From Methylobacterium sp. W2 (GTDB lineage Bacteria; Pseudomonadota; Alphaproteobacteria; Rhizobiales; Beijerinckiaceae): a stretch of DNA of 64,000 nt. The notes beneath the pieces are model-generated. The model did no database searches. It was not told the origin of the DNA and saw nothing but the letters and a program-made list of their open reading frames with translations. Positions 44,623 through 54,034 of the stretch are shown in pieces (the stretch's first letter is position 1; every line of letters begins with the position of its first letter). Both the position numbers and the translations under genes were made by a program. The stretch spans positions 21,644 through 85,643 of the forward strand of contig NZ_VMOA01000021.1 of assembly GCF_020662345.1 (NCBI RefSeq), in the 5' to 3' direction.

Positions 44623-45516
44623 ATGTGCGGTATAGTCGGGTTGTACTTGAAAAACTCGAAGCTTGAGCCGCAGCTCGGCTCGCTTCTCTCCAAGATGCTC
44701 GCGACCATGACGGATCGCGGTCCCGACAGCGCCGGCTTCGCCGTTTACGGATCGGACAGTCACGGCGTGAAGCTCACCCTGCGTGGTCCGGGTCAGGCGG
44801 CGCTGAGGAAGGCGATCTCCGGTGTGGAGGAGGCCCTCGCGCTCACCTTCGAGAAGACGGAACGTGACACCCACACCGTCATATCGGTGCCGGCCGAGGG
44901 CGAGGAGCGGATCCGCGCATGGCTGAAGGATGAGGCGCCCAGCGTCGACGTGGTCAGCGCCGGCCGGCGGATGGAGATCTACAAAGAGGTCGGGCTGCCG
45001 GCAGCCGTCGCCGAGCGGTTCGATCTCGCCGGCATGACCGGCACCCATGGCATCGGCCACACCCGCATGGCCACCGAGAGCGCGGTCACCACCAACGGTG
45101 CGCACCCGTTCTCCACCGGCATCGATGAATGCCTGGTCCATAACGGCTCGCTGTCGAACCACAACGACATGCGCCGCCGTCTCGAGCGCGAGGGGCTCAC
45201 CTTCGCCACCAAGAACGACACCGAGGTCGCGGCCGGCTATCTGAGCTGGCGCATGCGCGAAGGCGCGTCCCTCCAGCAGGCGCTGGAATCGAGCCTGTCG
45301 GATCTCGATGGCTTCTTCACCTTCGTGGTCGGCACAGAGACGGGCTTTGCCGTCGTGCGCGATCCCATCGCCTGCAAGCCGGCGGTGATGGCCGAGACCG
45401 ACGATTACGTGGCGTTCGGCTCCGAGTACCGGGCCCTCGTGGGTCTGCCCGGGATCGCTTCCGCCCGCGTCTTCGAACCCGAACCCGCCAAGGTCTACGC
45501 CTGGGAGCGTCACTGA
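44623..45516 (+). CDS. mgsA: N-methylglutamate synthase subunit A (class II glutamine amidotransferase-like)
   Basis: 297 residues beginning MCGIVGLY; Cys2 becomes the N-terminal nucleophile after Met removal, as in Ntn amidotransferases. Other elements: TDRGPDSAGFAVYG, GIGHTRMATESAV, HNGSLSNHNDMRR. It is homologous to the amidotransferase domain of glutamate synthase but takes gamma-glutamylmethylamide, releasing the methylamino group for transfer. The start at 44623 is required for Cys2. The stop overlaps the mgsB start (TGATG). Confidence 0.92.
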   Translation: MCGIVGLYLKNSKLEPQLGSLLSKMLATMTDRGPDSAGFAVYGSDSHGVKLTLRGPGQAALRKAISGVEEALALTFEKTERDTHTVISVPAEGEERIRAWLKDEAPSVDVVSAGRRMEIYKEVGLPAAVAERFDLAGMTGTHGIGHTRMATESAVTTNGAHPFSTGIDECLVHNGSLSNHNDMRRRLEREGLTFATKNDTEVAAGYLSWRMREGASLQQALESSLSDLDGFFTFVVGTETGFAVVRDPIACKPAVMAETDDYVAFGSEYRALVGLPGIASARVFEPEPAKVYAWERH

Positions 45517-46205
45517 TGTCGTCCTACGATCTCAACCAGGCGCCCCTGCGCGACCTCAACCGGGCCCTGCACGCTCTGCGCGCCGACACCAACGAGACCC
45601 ACTGGACCATCACCGGCCCGGACGGTCGCCACGCCATCGCGGTGGGCCTCGATGCGCCGATCTCCGTCGAGATCGAGGGGAATGTCGGCTATTACTGTGC
45701 CGGCATGAACAAGCTCGCGAGTGTCGTAATCAACGGCAATGCGGGTGTGGGTGTCGCCGAGAACATGATGTCGGGCTTCGTCCATGTGCGCGGCGATGTC
45801 AGCCAGTCGGCCGGCGCCACGGCGCATGGCGGCCTCCTCGTGGTTGACGGGAATGCGGGCGCGCGCTGCGGCATCTCGATGAAGGGCATCGACATCGTCG
45901 TGAAGGGCTCGATCGGCCACATGTCGGCCTTCATGGCCCAGGCCGGGACCCTGACCGTGCTCGGCGATGCCGGCGAGGCGTTGGGCGACTCGCTCTACGA
46001 GGCGCGGCTCTACGTGCGCGGCTCCGTCAAGAGCCTGGGCGCCGATTGCATCGAGAAGGAGATGCGCGACGAGCACCGCGAGCAGCTCTACGCCAAGCTC
46101 CAGGCCGCCGGCCTCGCCGGCGAGGTCAACCCGTCGGAGTTCCGGCGCTACGGCTCCGCCCGCCGCCTCTATCATTTCAACGTCGACAACGCCGGAGCCT
46201 ACTGA
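45516..46205 (+). CDS. mgsB: N-methylglutamate synthase subunit B (GXGXG glutamate-synthase domain)
   Basis: 229 residues of the right-handed beta-helix found at the C-terminus of GltB. Repeated G-containing turns are visible (VEIEGNVGYYCAGM, VVINGNAGVGVAENM, VDGNAGARCGISMKGIDI, GSIGHMSAFMAQAG). It forms a scaffold between the amidotransferase and the FMN subunit, perhaps for tunnelling of methylamine. Start and stop are each coupled to neighbours with TGATG junctions, a neat sign of fixed stoichiometry. Confidence 0.92.
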   Translation: MSSYDLNQAPLRDLNRALHALRADTNETHWTITGPDGRHAIAVGLDAPISVEIEGNVGYYCAGMNKLASVVINGNAGVGVAENMMSGFVHVRGDVSQSAGATAHGGLLVVDGNAGARCGISMKGIDIVVKGSIGHMSAFMAQAGTLTVLGDAGEALGDSLYEARLYVRGSVKSLGADCIEKEMRDEHREQLYAKLQAAGLAGEVNPSEFRRYGSARRLYHFNVDNAGAY

Positions 46206-47581
46206 TGGCCGAGACTCCCAAGGACCCGACCGCCAAGGATCCGACCCTGAAGGATGCGCGTCCCCTGCCGCGCACCAAGCCGCGCTTCTCGGCGACCTTC
46301 ACCCCCGACGTGATGTCGGAGATCCGCCGCGCCGCCGCCACCGGCATCTACGATATCCGGGGCGCGGGGGCGAAGCGCAAGCTGCCGCATTTCGACGACC
46401 TCCTGTTCCTCGGCGCCTCGATCAGCCGCTACCCGCTGGAGGGCTATCGCGAACGCTGTGGCACCGAGGTTGTGCTGGGCGCCCGCTTCGCCTCGAAGCC
46501 GATCCACCTCAAGACCCCGATCACCATCGCGGGGATGAGCTTCGGCTCGCTCTCGGCCCAGGCCAAGGAGGCGCTCGGGCGGGGGGCGACACTGGCCGGT
46601 ACTTCGACCACCACCGGCGATGGCGGCATGACGCAGGAGGAGCGCGGGCATTCGCAGACGCTGGTCTACCAGTACCTGCCCTCGCGCTACGGCATGAACC
46701 CGGACGACCTGCGCAAGGCGGACGCGATCGAGATCGTCATCGGCCAGGGCGCCAAGCCCGGCGGCGGCGGCATGCTGCTCGGCCAGAAGATCACCGAGCG
46801 TGTCGCCGGCATGCGCTGCCTGCCCCCGGGCGTCGACCAGCGCTCGGCCTGCCGCCACCCGGACTGGACCGGGCCGGACGATCTCGAGATCAAGATCGAG
46901 GAACTGCGCGAGATCACCGATGGCGAGAAGCCGATCTACGTGAAGGTCGGCGCCTCGCGGCCCTATTACGACACCGCGCTCGCCGCCAAGTCCGGCGCCG
47001 ACGTGGTTGTCCTCGACGGCATGCAGGGCGGCACGGCCGCGACCCAGGACGTGTTCATCGAGCATGTCGGCATCCCGATCCTGGCGGCGATCCGCCCCGC
47101 CGTGCAGGCGCTGCAGGATCTCGGCCTGCATCGGAAGGTGCAGCTCGTCGTCTCGGGCGGTATCCGCTCGGGGGCCGATGTGGCCAAGGCCCTGGCTCTC
47201 GGCGCCGACGCCGTCGCCATCGGTACGGCGGCGCTCATCGCGCTGGGCGACAACGATCCGCGCTGGGAGGCCGACTATCAGGCACTAGGCACCACCGCCG
47301 GCGCCTACGACGATTGGCACGAGGGCAAGGATCCCGCCGGCATCACCACGCAGGATCCGGAACTGGCCAAGCGCCTCGACCCGGTCCTGGCCGGGCGGCG
47401 CCTGGCCAACTACCTCGCCGTGATGACCCTGGAAGCGCAGACCATCGCGCGCGCCTGCGGCAAGAGCCACCTCCACAACCTCGAACCCGAGGACCTCGTG
47501 GCGCTCACCATCGAGGCCGCCGCCATGGCGCAGGTGCCGATGGCCGGCACGGGCTGGATTCCGGGCAAGACCGGCTTTTGA
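46205..47581 (+). CDS. mgsC: N-methylglutamate synthase subunit C (FMN-dependent, GltB-like)
   Basis: 458 residues. The FMN-binding TIM barrel of glutamate synthase is recognised by TPITIAGMSFGSLSAQAKEAL, GDGGMTQEER, KPGGGGMLLG, VVLDGMQGGTAATQ and VVSGGIRSGADVAKALALGADAV. An iron-sulfur-like cysteine cluster is at about 202 (MRCLPPGVDQRSACRHPDW). It performs reductive coupling of the methylamino group with 2-oxoglutarate to give N-methylglutamate. A hairpin follows 12 bp after its stop. Confidence 0.93.
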   Translation: MAETPKDPTAKDPTLKDARPLPRTKPRFSATFTPDVMSEIRRAAATGIYDIRGAGAKRKLPHFDDLLFLGASISRYPLEGYRERCGTEVVLGARFASKPIHLKTPITIAGMSFGSLSAQAKEALGRGATLAGTSTTTGDGGMTQEERGHSQTLVYQYLPSRYGMNPDDLRKADAIEIVIGQGAKPGGGGMLLGQKITERVAGMRCLPPGVDQRSACRHPDWTGPDDLEIKIEELREITDGEKPIYVKVGASRPYYDTALAAKSGADVVVLDGMQGGTAATQDVFIEHVGIPILAAIRPAVQALQDLGLHRKVQLVVSGGIRSGADVAKALALGADAVAIGTAALIALGDNDPRWEADYQALGTTAGAYDDWHEGKDPAGITTQDPELAKRLDPVLAGRRLANYLAVMTLEAQTIARACGKSHLHNLEPEDLVALTIEAAAMAQVPMAGTGWIPGKTGF

Positions 47582-47592
47582 GCGCAACGAAG

Positions 47593-47620
47593 GGCCGTCC
47601 CACGGGGGCGGCCTTTCCCT
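47593..47620 (+). terminator. Terminator- or attenuator-like hairpin between mgsC and gmaS
   Basis: GGCCGTCCC (47593-47601) pairs with GGGGCGGCC (47605-47613; one G-U pair) around a 3-base loop, followed by TTTCCCTT. It is inside the mgsABC-gmaS gene set, so it may lower gmaS read-through rather than end the operon. Confidence 0.6.
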
Positions 47621-47668
47621 TCGACAGCACGGCCGAGCGGGCCGCCCGAATCAACGCAGGGTGACGCC

Positions 47669-48967
47669 ATGAACACGGATCTCGAAACCGTCGCGAAAGA
47701 GCGCGGCATCAAGTACTTCCTCGTCTCCTACACGGACCTGTTCGGCACGCAGCGCGCCAAGCTCGTCCCGGCCGCCGCCATTGCCAGCACCTGTCGAAAC
47801 GGCGCCGGGTTTGCAGGCTTCGCCACCTGGCTCGACATGAGCCCGGCCGATGCCGACCTCCTCGCCGTGCCCGATGCCGCCGGCCTGATCCAGCTGCCCT
47901 GGAAGCCGGAGGTCGGCTGGCTGCCCGCCGACCTCGTCATGGGCGGCAAGCCGGTGGAGCAGGGGCCGCGCAACATCCTCAAGCGTCTGATCGCCGAGGC
48001 GGCCCGCGACGGATTGCAGATGAAGACCGGCGTCGAGTGCGAGTTTTTCCTGATCACGCCGGACGGTTCCGAGCCCGCGGACATGGCCGACCGGCAGATG
48101 AAGCCGTGTTACGACCAGTCGGCCCTCATGCGCCGCTACGACGTGATCACCGAGATCTGCGACGCCATGCTGGAACTCGGCTGGAAGCCCTACCAGAACG
48201 ACCATGAGGACGCGAACGGGCAGTTCGAGATGAACTGGGACTACGACGACGCCCTCGTCACCGCCGACCGGCACGCCTTCTTCAAGTACATGACCCGCTC
48301 GATCGCCGAGAAGCACGGCCTGCGCGCGACCTTCATGCCCAAGCCCTTCATGGATCTGACCGGCTCCGGCTGCCACGCCCACGTCTCGCTCTGGAGAGGC
48401 GACCGCAACGTCTTCGCCGATGCGTCGGACGAGATCGGAATGTCGCGGGAGGGCTATCACTTCATCGGCGGGCTCATCCACTCCGCCGATGCGCTCGCCG
48501 CCATCACCAACCCGTGCGTGAATTCCTACAAGCGCATCAATGCCCCGCGTACCACTTCCGGCGCCACCTGGGCTCCCAACACCGTGACCTATACGGGCAA
48601 TAACCGCACCCACATGATCCGCATCCCCGATGGCGGGCGCTTCGAGTTCCGCCTCGCCGACGGGGCGGCCAACCCCTACTTGCTCCAGGCGGGCCTCCTC
48701 GCCGCTGGGCTCGACGGCCTGCGCAACCGGCGCGATCCGGGCCAGCGCCTCGACATCAACATGTACACGGACGGCCATACGGTCGAGGGCGTCAAGTGTC
48801 TGCCGCTCAACATGCTCGACGCCATGCGGGCCCTCGAGAAATGCGACGTGCTCAACGAGGCCTTGGGCTCGTTCGTGCCGAGCTATCTCAAGCTCAAGAC
48901 CGAGGAATGGAACGCCTATTCGCGCCACCTCACCCAGTGGGAGCGCGACACCACGCTCGATTGCTGA
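47669..48967 (+). CDS. gmaS: Gamma-glutamylmethylamide synthetase GmaS (type III glutamine synthetase-like)
   Basis: 432 residues. Glutamine-synthetase fold motifs: GVECEFFLI (metal-binding Glu), NGQFEMNWDYDDALVTADRH, GSGCHAHVSLW and VNSYKRINAPRT; the C-terminus has RFEFRLADGAANPYL. It ligates methylamine to glutamate with ATP, the first step of the NMG pathway. The SYTDLFGTQRAKLVP N-terminus is typical of the GlnA-III/GmaS group. It is 87 bp downstream of mgsC on the same strand. Annotation as GmaS over ordinary glutamine synthetase rests on context plus sequence. Confidence 0.92.
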   Translation: MNTDLETVAKERGIKYFLVSYTDLFGTQRAKLVPAAAIASTCRNGAGFAGFATWLDMSPADADLLAVPDAAGLIQLPWKPEVGWLPADLVMGGKPVEQGPRNILKRLIAEAARDGLQMKTGVECEFFLITPDGSEPADMADRQMKPCYDQSALMRRYDVITEICDAMLELGWKPYQNDHEDANGQFEMNWDYDDALVTADRHAFFKYMTRSIAEKHGLRATFMPKPFMDLTGSGCHAHVSLWRGDRNVFADASDEIGMSREGYHFIGGLIHSADALAAITNPCVNSYKRINAPRTTSGATWAPNTVTYTGNNRTHMIRIPDGGRFEFRLADGAANPYLLQAGLLAAGLDGLRNRRDPGQRLDINMYTDGHTVEGVKCLPLNMLDAMRALEKCDVLNEALGSFVPSYLKLKTEEWNAYSRHLTQWERDTTLDC

Positions 48968-49192
48968 AGCCCGGACCAGCCGCCGGTTCCGACGGAGAAA
49001 TTCGCGCGAGCCGCACCCGCCCCTCGCGCGGAAGGGGTTCCCAGCCGAACGGCTTCCGGCGGGATCATGCTTGATTAGAACCATAGTGAAGGACATATCG
49101 CTTCCGGTTGCCGGTCCCGAGATTTGGGTGCATGAACCGGCTGATCTCGGCTTTTCGGTCCGAAACAGACGACGGCGGGCGGGAAGAGCTCT

Positions 49193-51946
49193 GTGGACCA
49201 CGACGATAGCAGCGCGGGAATCGAGGCCGACCGTCGTGCGGCCCTCGTGCGCTACGGCATCCTCGATACGGAGGCCGAGGCCGATTTCGACGATATCGTG
49301 AAGGCCGCGTCGGCGGCCTGCGACATGCCGATCTCCCTGATCTCCCTGCTCGACGGGGACCGGCAATGGTTCAAGGCCGAGACGGGTTTCGGTCTGCGGG
49401 AGACCCCGATCTCTTCCTCGATCTGCCGCCATGCCGTCCAGGAACGGGACGCGGTGTTCGTGATTCCCGACACGACCCGCGACGAACGGACGTCCGCGAA
49501 CCCGTTGGTCACCGGCGACTCGCATGTGCGCTTCTATGCCGGTGTGCCTCTGCAGACGTCGGCCGGCGTCACCCTCGGCACGCTCTGCGTCCTCGACACC
49601 AAACCAAATAGCCTGACCGCGGCGCAGAGGCTGATCCTGCAGACGTTGGCCAAGCAGGTGATGGCCCTGCTCGAACTGCGCCGCGCCCTGCAGGACCGGC
49701 GCGAGAGCGACCGGCTCAACAAGGCGATCCTGGAAAGCGCCGTCGATTACGGCATCATCTCCATGGATCTGTCCGGCCGGGTGACGAGCTGGAACACCGG
49801 CGCGGAACGCGTCATCGGCTGGAGCGAGGCCGAGATGCTCGGCGAGCCCGCCCATGTCTTCTTCACGCCCGGGGATATCGAGACCGGCGCTCCCGAGCAG
49901 GAGATGGGCGCCGCGCTGCTGCACGGGCGGGCCAGCGACGAGCGCTGGCACAGGCGCAAGGACGGCACCCTGTTCTGGGGCCTCGGCGAGATGATGCCGC
50001 TCAGGAACGAGGATGGGCATCCGGAGGGGTTCATCAAGATCCTGCGCGACCGCACGGAACAGCGCCTCGCGAACCAGAAGCAGCGGGACGACGCGGAATT
50101 CATGCGCAGCGTCCTCGCCTCGTCGGCCGACTGCATCAAGGTGCTCGACCTCGACAACCGCCTGACCTTCATGAGCGAGGGCGGGATGCGGGTGATGGAG
50201 GTGAGCGACTTCAACGCGATCCAGAACTGTCCCTGGCCGGATTTCTGGCAGAACCAGGGCAATGCCGATGCCCACGCGGCCCTCGCCGCCGCCAAGGCCG
50301 GGGGAACCGGCCATTTCCAGGGACGGGCCAACACCATGGCGGGCAATCCTCGCTGGTGGGACGTTCAAGTCACCCCGATCCTCGATGCCGAAGGCCGCCC
50401 CGAGCGGCTGCTCTCGGTTTCCCGCGACATCACCGTCCAGAAGACCGCCGAGCAGCGGATCAGCGCCAGCGAGGCGCGCTGGCGAGGCCTGTTCACCAGC
50501 ATGCAGGAAGGGTTCTTCCTCGGCGAACTCGTCCGCGACGGGGCCGGGCAGGCCTGCGATTACCGCTTCCTGGAGATCAACCCGGCCTTCGCCCGGCAAA
50601 CGGGCCTGTCGGAGCAGAGCGTCGGCCGTACCATTCGAGATGTCGTTCCCGAGATCGACCAAGGGCTGATCGACCGCTATGCGAGCGTAGTTGATACCGG
50701 CGAACCGAGCCTGTTCGAGATCACCGTGCCCGGCCTCGGCCGGACCTTCGAGGTCCGCGCCGGACACGAAAGCGGCCAGAGGTTCAGCTGCCTCTTCCTC
50801 GACGTTACCGAACGCAAGCAGGGCGAGACTCGCCGCCTCGCCATCGCCGAGCTCGGCGACCGACTGCGCGACCTGAGCGACCCAATGGCGATCGCGTTTG
50901 CTGCGGCGGAGATTACGGGCCGGACCCTGGGACTGTCCCATTCCGGCTACGGAGCCGTGGACCCGGAGCGCGAGACCATTCTTGTCGGTCGAGGGTGGTC
51001 GACGCCCGGCCTCCCTCGCATCGATGGAACTCGCGCGTTCCGAGAATATGGCTCATGTATCGACGTGCTGAAGTCCGGAGCGGCTTTTGTGATCGAGGAT
51101 GCCGCCTCGGATCCGCGCACCGCCTCGGATGCGGCGTCGCTGAACGAGATCCGCATCCGTTCGCTCGTCGACCTGCCGGTGATGGAGCACGGACGGTTCG
51201 TCGCCGTGTTCTACGTGGCCAAGGACGTTCCACACGTCTGGACCACCGAAGAGATCGGCTTCATCCGCAATATCGCCGACCGGACGCGCGCCGCGATCGC
51301 TCGGATCGAGGCCGAGGCGCAGCAGCGCGTGCTCAACCTCGAACTCAGCCACCGCATGAAGAACATGCTGGCGATGGTGCAATCTATCGCCACTCAGACC
51401 ATGCGGAACGCCACCGATGTCGTGAGTGCCAAAGAGGTGCTGGCGGGGCGTCTGATCGCGCTGGGCAAGTCCCATGACCTGCTTCTGGGCGGCTCACTCG
51501 GCGATACGCCCCTGAAGACGCTGATCGAGAGTGCCCTGGAGCCTCACAAGGACAAGCCCGATCGATTCTCCATTCGCGGGCCGGCCCTGAACGTGGGCGC
51601 CAAGGCCGCGATGTCGCTGGCCCTCATCCTCCATGAACTCGCGACCAATGCCGCCAAATACGGCGCCCTCTCTACCGCCAAAGGCAGCGTCGCCATCGTC
51701 TGGGAGATCTGCCGGAGCGAGGGCGAGGGCGGTGATCAGGTGCTGCTGCGCTGGGTCGAAGCCGGGGGGCCGCCGGTCAGTCCGCCCACTCGCACGGGGT
51801 TCGGAACGCGATTGATCGGACGAGGCCTCGCCGGCAATTTCGGCGGCGAGGTCTCCCTCGATTATCGCACGGCCGGTGTGGTCTGTACGCTCGAAGCGTC
51901 GCTGAAAGGTCTGCAGGCCGTGGATACGCCGCCCGACTTCCGTTAG
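49193..51946 (+). CDS. GAF-PAS-PAS-PAS-GAF-HWE sensor histidine kinase
   Basis: 917 residues, GTG start. N-terminal GAF (about 5-170; SSSICRHAVQERDAVFVIPD), three PAS domains (about 185-300, 300-420 and 420-545, with VTSWNTGAERVIGWSEAEM and SVSRDITVQKTAEQ), a second GAF (about 545-700) and an HWE kinase domain (about 705-917) with its histidine in ELSHRMKNMLAMVQSIA, an N-box HELATNAAKYGAL and WVEAGGPPV. No transmembrane segment, so probably a cytoplasmic redox/light/metabolite sensor. HWE kinases often feed the PhyR general stress response. No receiver partner lies in the next gene on the same strand. Confidence 0.9.
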   Translation: MDHDDSSAGIEADRRAALVRYGILDTEAEADFDDIVKAASAACDMPISLISLLDGDRQWFKAETGFGLRETPISSSICRHAVQERDAVFVIPDTTRDERTSANPLVTGDSHVRFYAGVPLQTSAGVTLGTLCVLDTKPNSLTAAQRLILQTLAKQVMALLELRRALQDRRESDRLNKAILESAVDYGIISMDLSGRVTSWNTGAERVIGWSEAEMLGEPAHVFFTPGDIETGAPEQEMGAALLHGRASDERWHRRKDGTLFWGLGEMMPLRNEDGHPEGFIKILRDRTEQRLANQKQRDDAEFMRSVLASSADCIKVLDLDNRLTFMSEGGMRVMEVSDFNAIQNCPWPDFWQNQGNADAHAALAAAKAGGTGHFQGRANTMAGNPRWWDVQVTPILDAEGRPERLLSVSRDITVQKTAEQRISASEARWRGLFTSMQEGFFLGELVRDGAGQACDYRFLEINPAFARQTGLSEQSVGRTIRDVVPEIDQGLIDRYASVVDTGEPSLFEITVPGLGRTFEVRAGHESGQRFSCLFLDVTERKQGETRRLAIAELGDRLRDLSDPMAIAFAAAEITGRTLGLSHSGYGAVDPERETILVGRGWSTPGLPRIDGTRAFREYGSCIDVLKSGAAFVIEDAASDPRTASDAASLNEIRIRSLVDLPVMEHGRFVAVFYVAKDVPHVWTTEEIGFIRNIADRTRAAIARIEAEAQQRVLNLELSHRMKNMLAMVQSIATQTMRNATDVVSAKEVLAGRLIALGKSHDLLLGGSLGDTPLKTLIESALEPHKDKPDRFSIRGPALNVGAKAAMSLALILHELATNAAKYGALSTAKGSVAIVWEICRSEGEGGDQVLLRWVEAGGPPVSPPTRTGFGTRLIGRGLAGNFGGEVSLDYRTAGVVCTLEASLKGLQAVDTPPDFR

Positions 51947-52012
51947 GGCCATGGTTGGAGAAGCGGACGCCGTTCTCCGGAAGAGCCGATACCCGGCAGG
52001 GATGGGCCGGAT

Positions 52013-52471
52013 TTAATCCGCCCGGATCTGTGCCGCGCCGGAATCCTTGGAATTGAGCGCACAGCCGCAGGTGAAAACCCTGGCACCGCTGTCAGTTCCC
52101 CGCGAGGCCGCCTCACCGGTGAGGAGATGCCTGAGCTGCGTCTCGAGCTGATCCTTCTGATACGGCTTCTGCATCACAGGCACAGTCTGATAGGCCGGCT
52201 CCAGCCCCGCCGTGCCGTAGCCCGTGGCGAACAGGAACGGGATGCAGCGCTCGAACAGCTGATCGGCCACGGGATAGCTGCGCGTCTCGCCGAGATTCAC
52301 ATCGAGGACGGCCACATCGAAATCGCCGGCCTGAAGCCGCCGCAGCGCCTGGTCGAGACGCATGGCGACCACGACTTCGCAGCCGAGATCCAACAGCATG
52401 TCCTCGGCAAGCATCGCCACAAGGCTTTCGTCTTCCACGAGCAGGACCCGACGTCCCTCCAGAATGCTCAT
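52013..52471 (-). CDS. Stand-alone receiver-domain response regulator
   Basis: 152 residues. A CheY-like receiver occupies about 5-125: VLLVEDESLVAML, the acceptor aspartate in DVAVLDVNLG, FLFATGYG and the lysine in VMQKPYQ. A tail of about 25 residues follows with a CGCAL element. No output domain. The start at 52471 overlaps the stop of the HWE kinase gene upstream (ATGA), so the pair is a two-component unit. It may feed into a phosphorelay. Confidence 0.88.
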   Translation of the reverse strand: MSILEGRRVLLVEDESLVAMLAEDMLLDLGCEVVVAMRLDQALRRLQAGDFDVAVLDVNLGETRSYPVADQLFERCIPFLFATGYGTAGLEPAYQTVPVMQKPYQKDQLETQLRHLLTGEAASRGTDSGARVFTCGCALNSKDSGAAQIRAD

Positions 52472-53535
52472 GAGACCGGACGCCCCGTCACGATATCCTG
52501 TCCATGCCATCCCAATGCGGTCAGGGGGATTTCGAGGCGGCACACGAGTCCGGCCGGTGCGAAATCGATCTCGGCGCTGCCGTCGAATTCCAGCGGCAAT
52601 TGCCGCTCGATCAGCCTCGATCCGAAACCCTTGCGGGTTGGAGGGACCACTTCCGGGCCGCCCGTCTCCGTCCAAGTGAGAGACAGGTGCTCACGCGCCC
52701 CGTCGGGCGTCAGCGTCCATGTCACCGCGACCCGGCCTTCGGCAACCGAAAGGGCGCCGTATTTGGCGGCGTTGGTCATCAATTCGTGCAACGCCATCGC
52801 CAGCGTCACGGCGACCTTGGGGTGGAGGCGAGTATCCTGGCCGGTTATCGTGAACCGCGTCCCGTCGGTCTCCGCCACCGCATGGGGCGCGATCGCCCGC
52901 TCGACGACGTTGAGAAGGCTGGCGCTCTCCCAGTTCGATTCCGTCAGGACGTTGTGGGCGTTCGACAGCGCCGTGACGCGGGCATCGAAAATGGCGCGAG
53001 CCGGCTGATCGGCGACGTTGCGGAAGGTCTGCGCCGCGATGGACTGGACGGTGGCCAGGGTGTTCTTCACCCGGTGGTTCAACTCGTTCGTCAGCAGTTT
53101 CTGCCGCTCGGCCGCCGCCTTCTCTTCCGTGATGTCGCGGACCTCGATGATCGTGCCGATGATCTTGGCCGCATCGTCGCGGATGGGGCTCGCCGTGAAG
53201 CCTACGGGATAGAAATGCCCGTCCTTGTGGACGAACACCTCCTCGCCGCGTTCCTGGTTGTTTTCGGGGAAGGCACGATCGATCGCGCATTCCTCCAGGG
53301 GGAACGGACGGCCATCGGGGTAGGTGTGGTGGACGATATCGTGCAGCGGACAGTCGCGCGCGAGCACCTCTCCGACGCTGAAGCCGGTGAGCAGTTCGGC
53401 GGCGCGGTTCATGTAGACGCAGTGCTGCCGGTCATCCATCAGGAAGATCGCCACCGACGCGTTGTTGAGCACGGCGTTCAGGCGCCGCTCGGTCTCGTGG
53501 AGCTGCGACCCGCGCCGCAGGGTCGGCAGGGACAT
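52468..53535 (-). CDS. PAS-HWE sensor histidine kinase
   Basis: 355 residues. One PAS domain (about 15-135; LNNASVAIFLMDDRQHCVYMN, FYPVGFTASPIRDD) followed by an HWE kinase domain with the phospho-acceptor histidine in NELNHRVKNTLATVQSIA, N-box HELMTNAAKYGAL and the WTETGGP element. The C-terminal RKGFGSRLIERQL is typical. Cytoplasmic. The ATG at 53535 is chosen because the longer frame is arginine/proline-rich and not protein-like. Coupled to its receiver protein downstream. Confidence 0.9.
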   Translation of the reverse strand: MSLPTLRRGSQLHETERRLNAVLNNASVAIFLMDDRQHCVYMNRAAELLTGFSVGEVLARDCPLHDIVHHTYPDGRPFPLEECAIDRAFPENNQERGEEVFVHKDGHFYPVGFTASPIRDDAAKIIGTIIEVRDITEEKAAAERQKLLTNELNHRVKNTLATVQSIAAQTFRNVADQPARAIFDARVTALSNAHNVLTESNWESASLLNVVERAIAPHAVAETDGTRFTITGQDTRLHPKVAVTLAMALHELMTNAAKYGALSVAEGRVAVTWTLTPDGAREHLSLTWTETGGPEVVPPTRKGFGSRLIERQLPLEFDGSAEIDFAPAGLVCRLEIPLTALGWHGQDIVTGRPVS

Positions 53536-53740
53536 CGAGGCTTCGGCGGAGGAAACGAGTGGCGGCCGGGTCGGCACGAGGCAGGCTCTCTGCAAGGATG
53601 GGCGGGCACTCGATGGTGCGCTGCGATATCTTAATGGCTTCGTTACGGTCCAGCGAGGAAAGATCGGCCGATCCCCGATATCCCCGCGCACCGACAGGCG
53701 AAAGCGTGAGGGGCGGCGGTTTGTTCCGCGTGACGGGCTT

Positions 53741-53800
53741 CGGCAAGTGATCCGGCAAGTGATCCGGCAAGTGATCCGGTAGGTTATCCGGCAATGGATT
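53741..53800. repeat. 12-bp tandem repeat
   Basis: CGGCAAGTGATC is repeated exactly three times (53741-53776), followed by two degenerate units. It lies in the 499-bp gap (53536-54034) before the hydrolase gene, in which I see no gene. A length-variable promoter element or slippage product is possible. Confidence 0.8.
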
Positions 53801-54034
53801 TGGCGACGGAACGCGTGCGACAGTGGGAATTCTCCGGGATGTCACAGCGCTGTCGTGCCGGACGATCGCATCGCGGCGGATCTTTTTTTCCCAATTGAAG
53901 GCGGGTTGCTGGACGGGGCGGCCCCGGAACGCAGGCCGGGCGGGGATTGTATCGGTACGGCTGGACGCCATGCCGCAAGCCGGGAGGGGGATGAGACTCT
54001 TGATCGGCATGCGATGCGCCCGAGTTCCGGGCAC

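Noticed and set aside
47651..50941. Very long minus-strand open frame (1096 codons) opposite gmaS and the HWE kinase
   Set aside because: It mirrors two well-supported plus-strand genes, and its translation shows no motif. Long antisense frames are common in this GC-rich DNA.
53741..53800. Possible CRISPR array
   Set aside because: The 12-bp units are directly adjacent with no spacers, and no cas genes are present.
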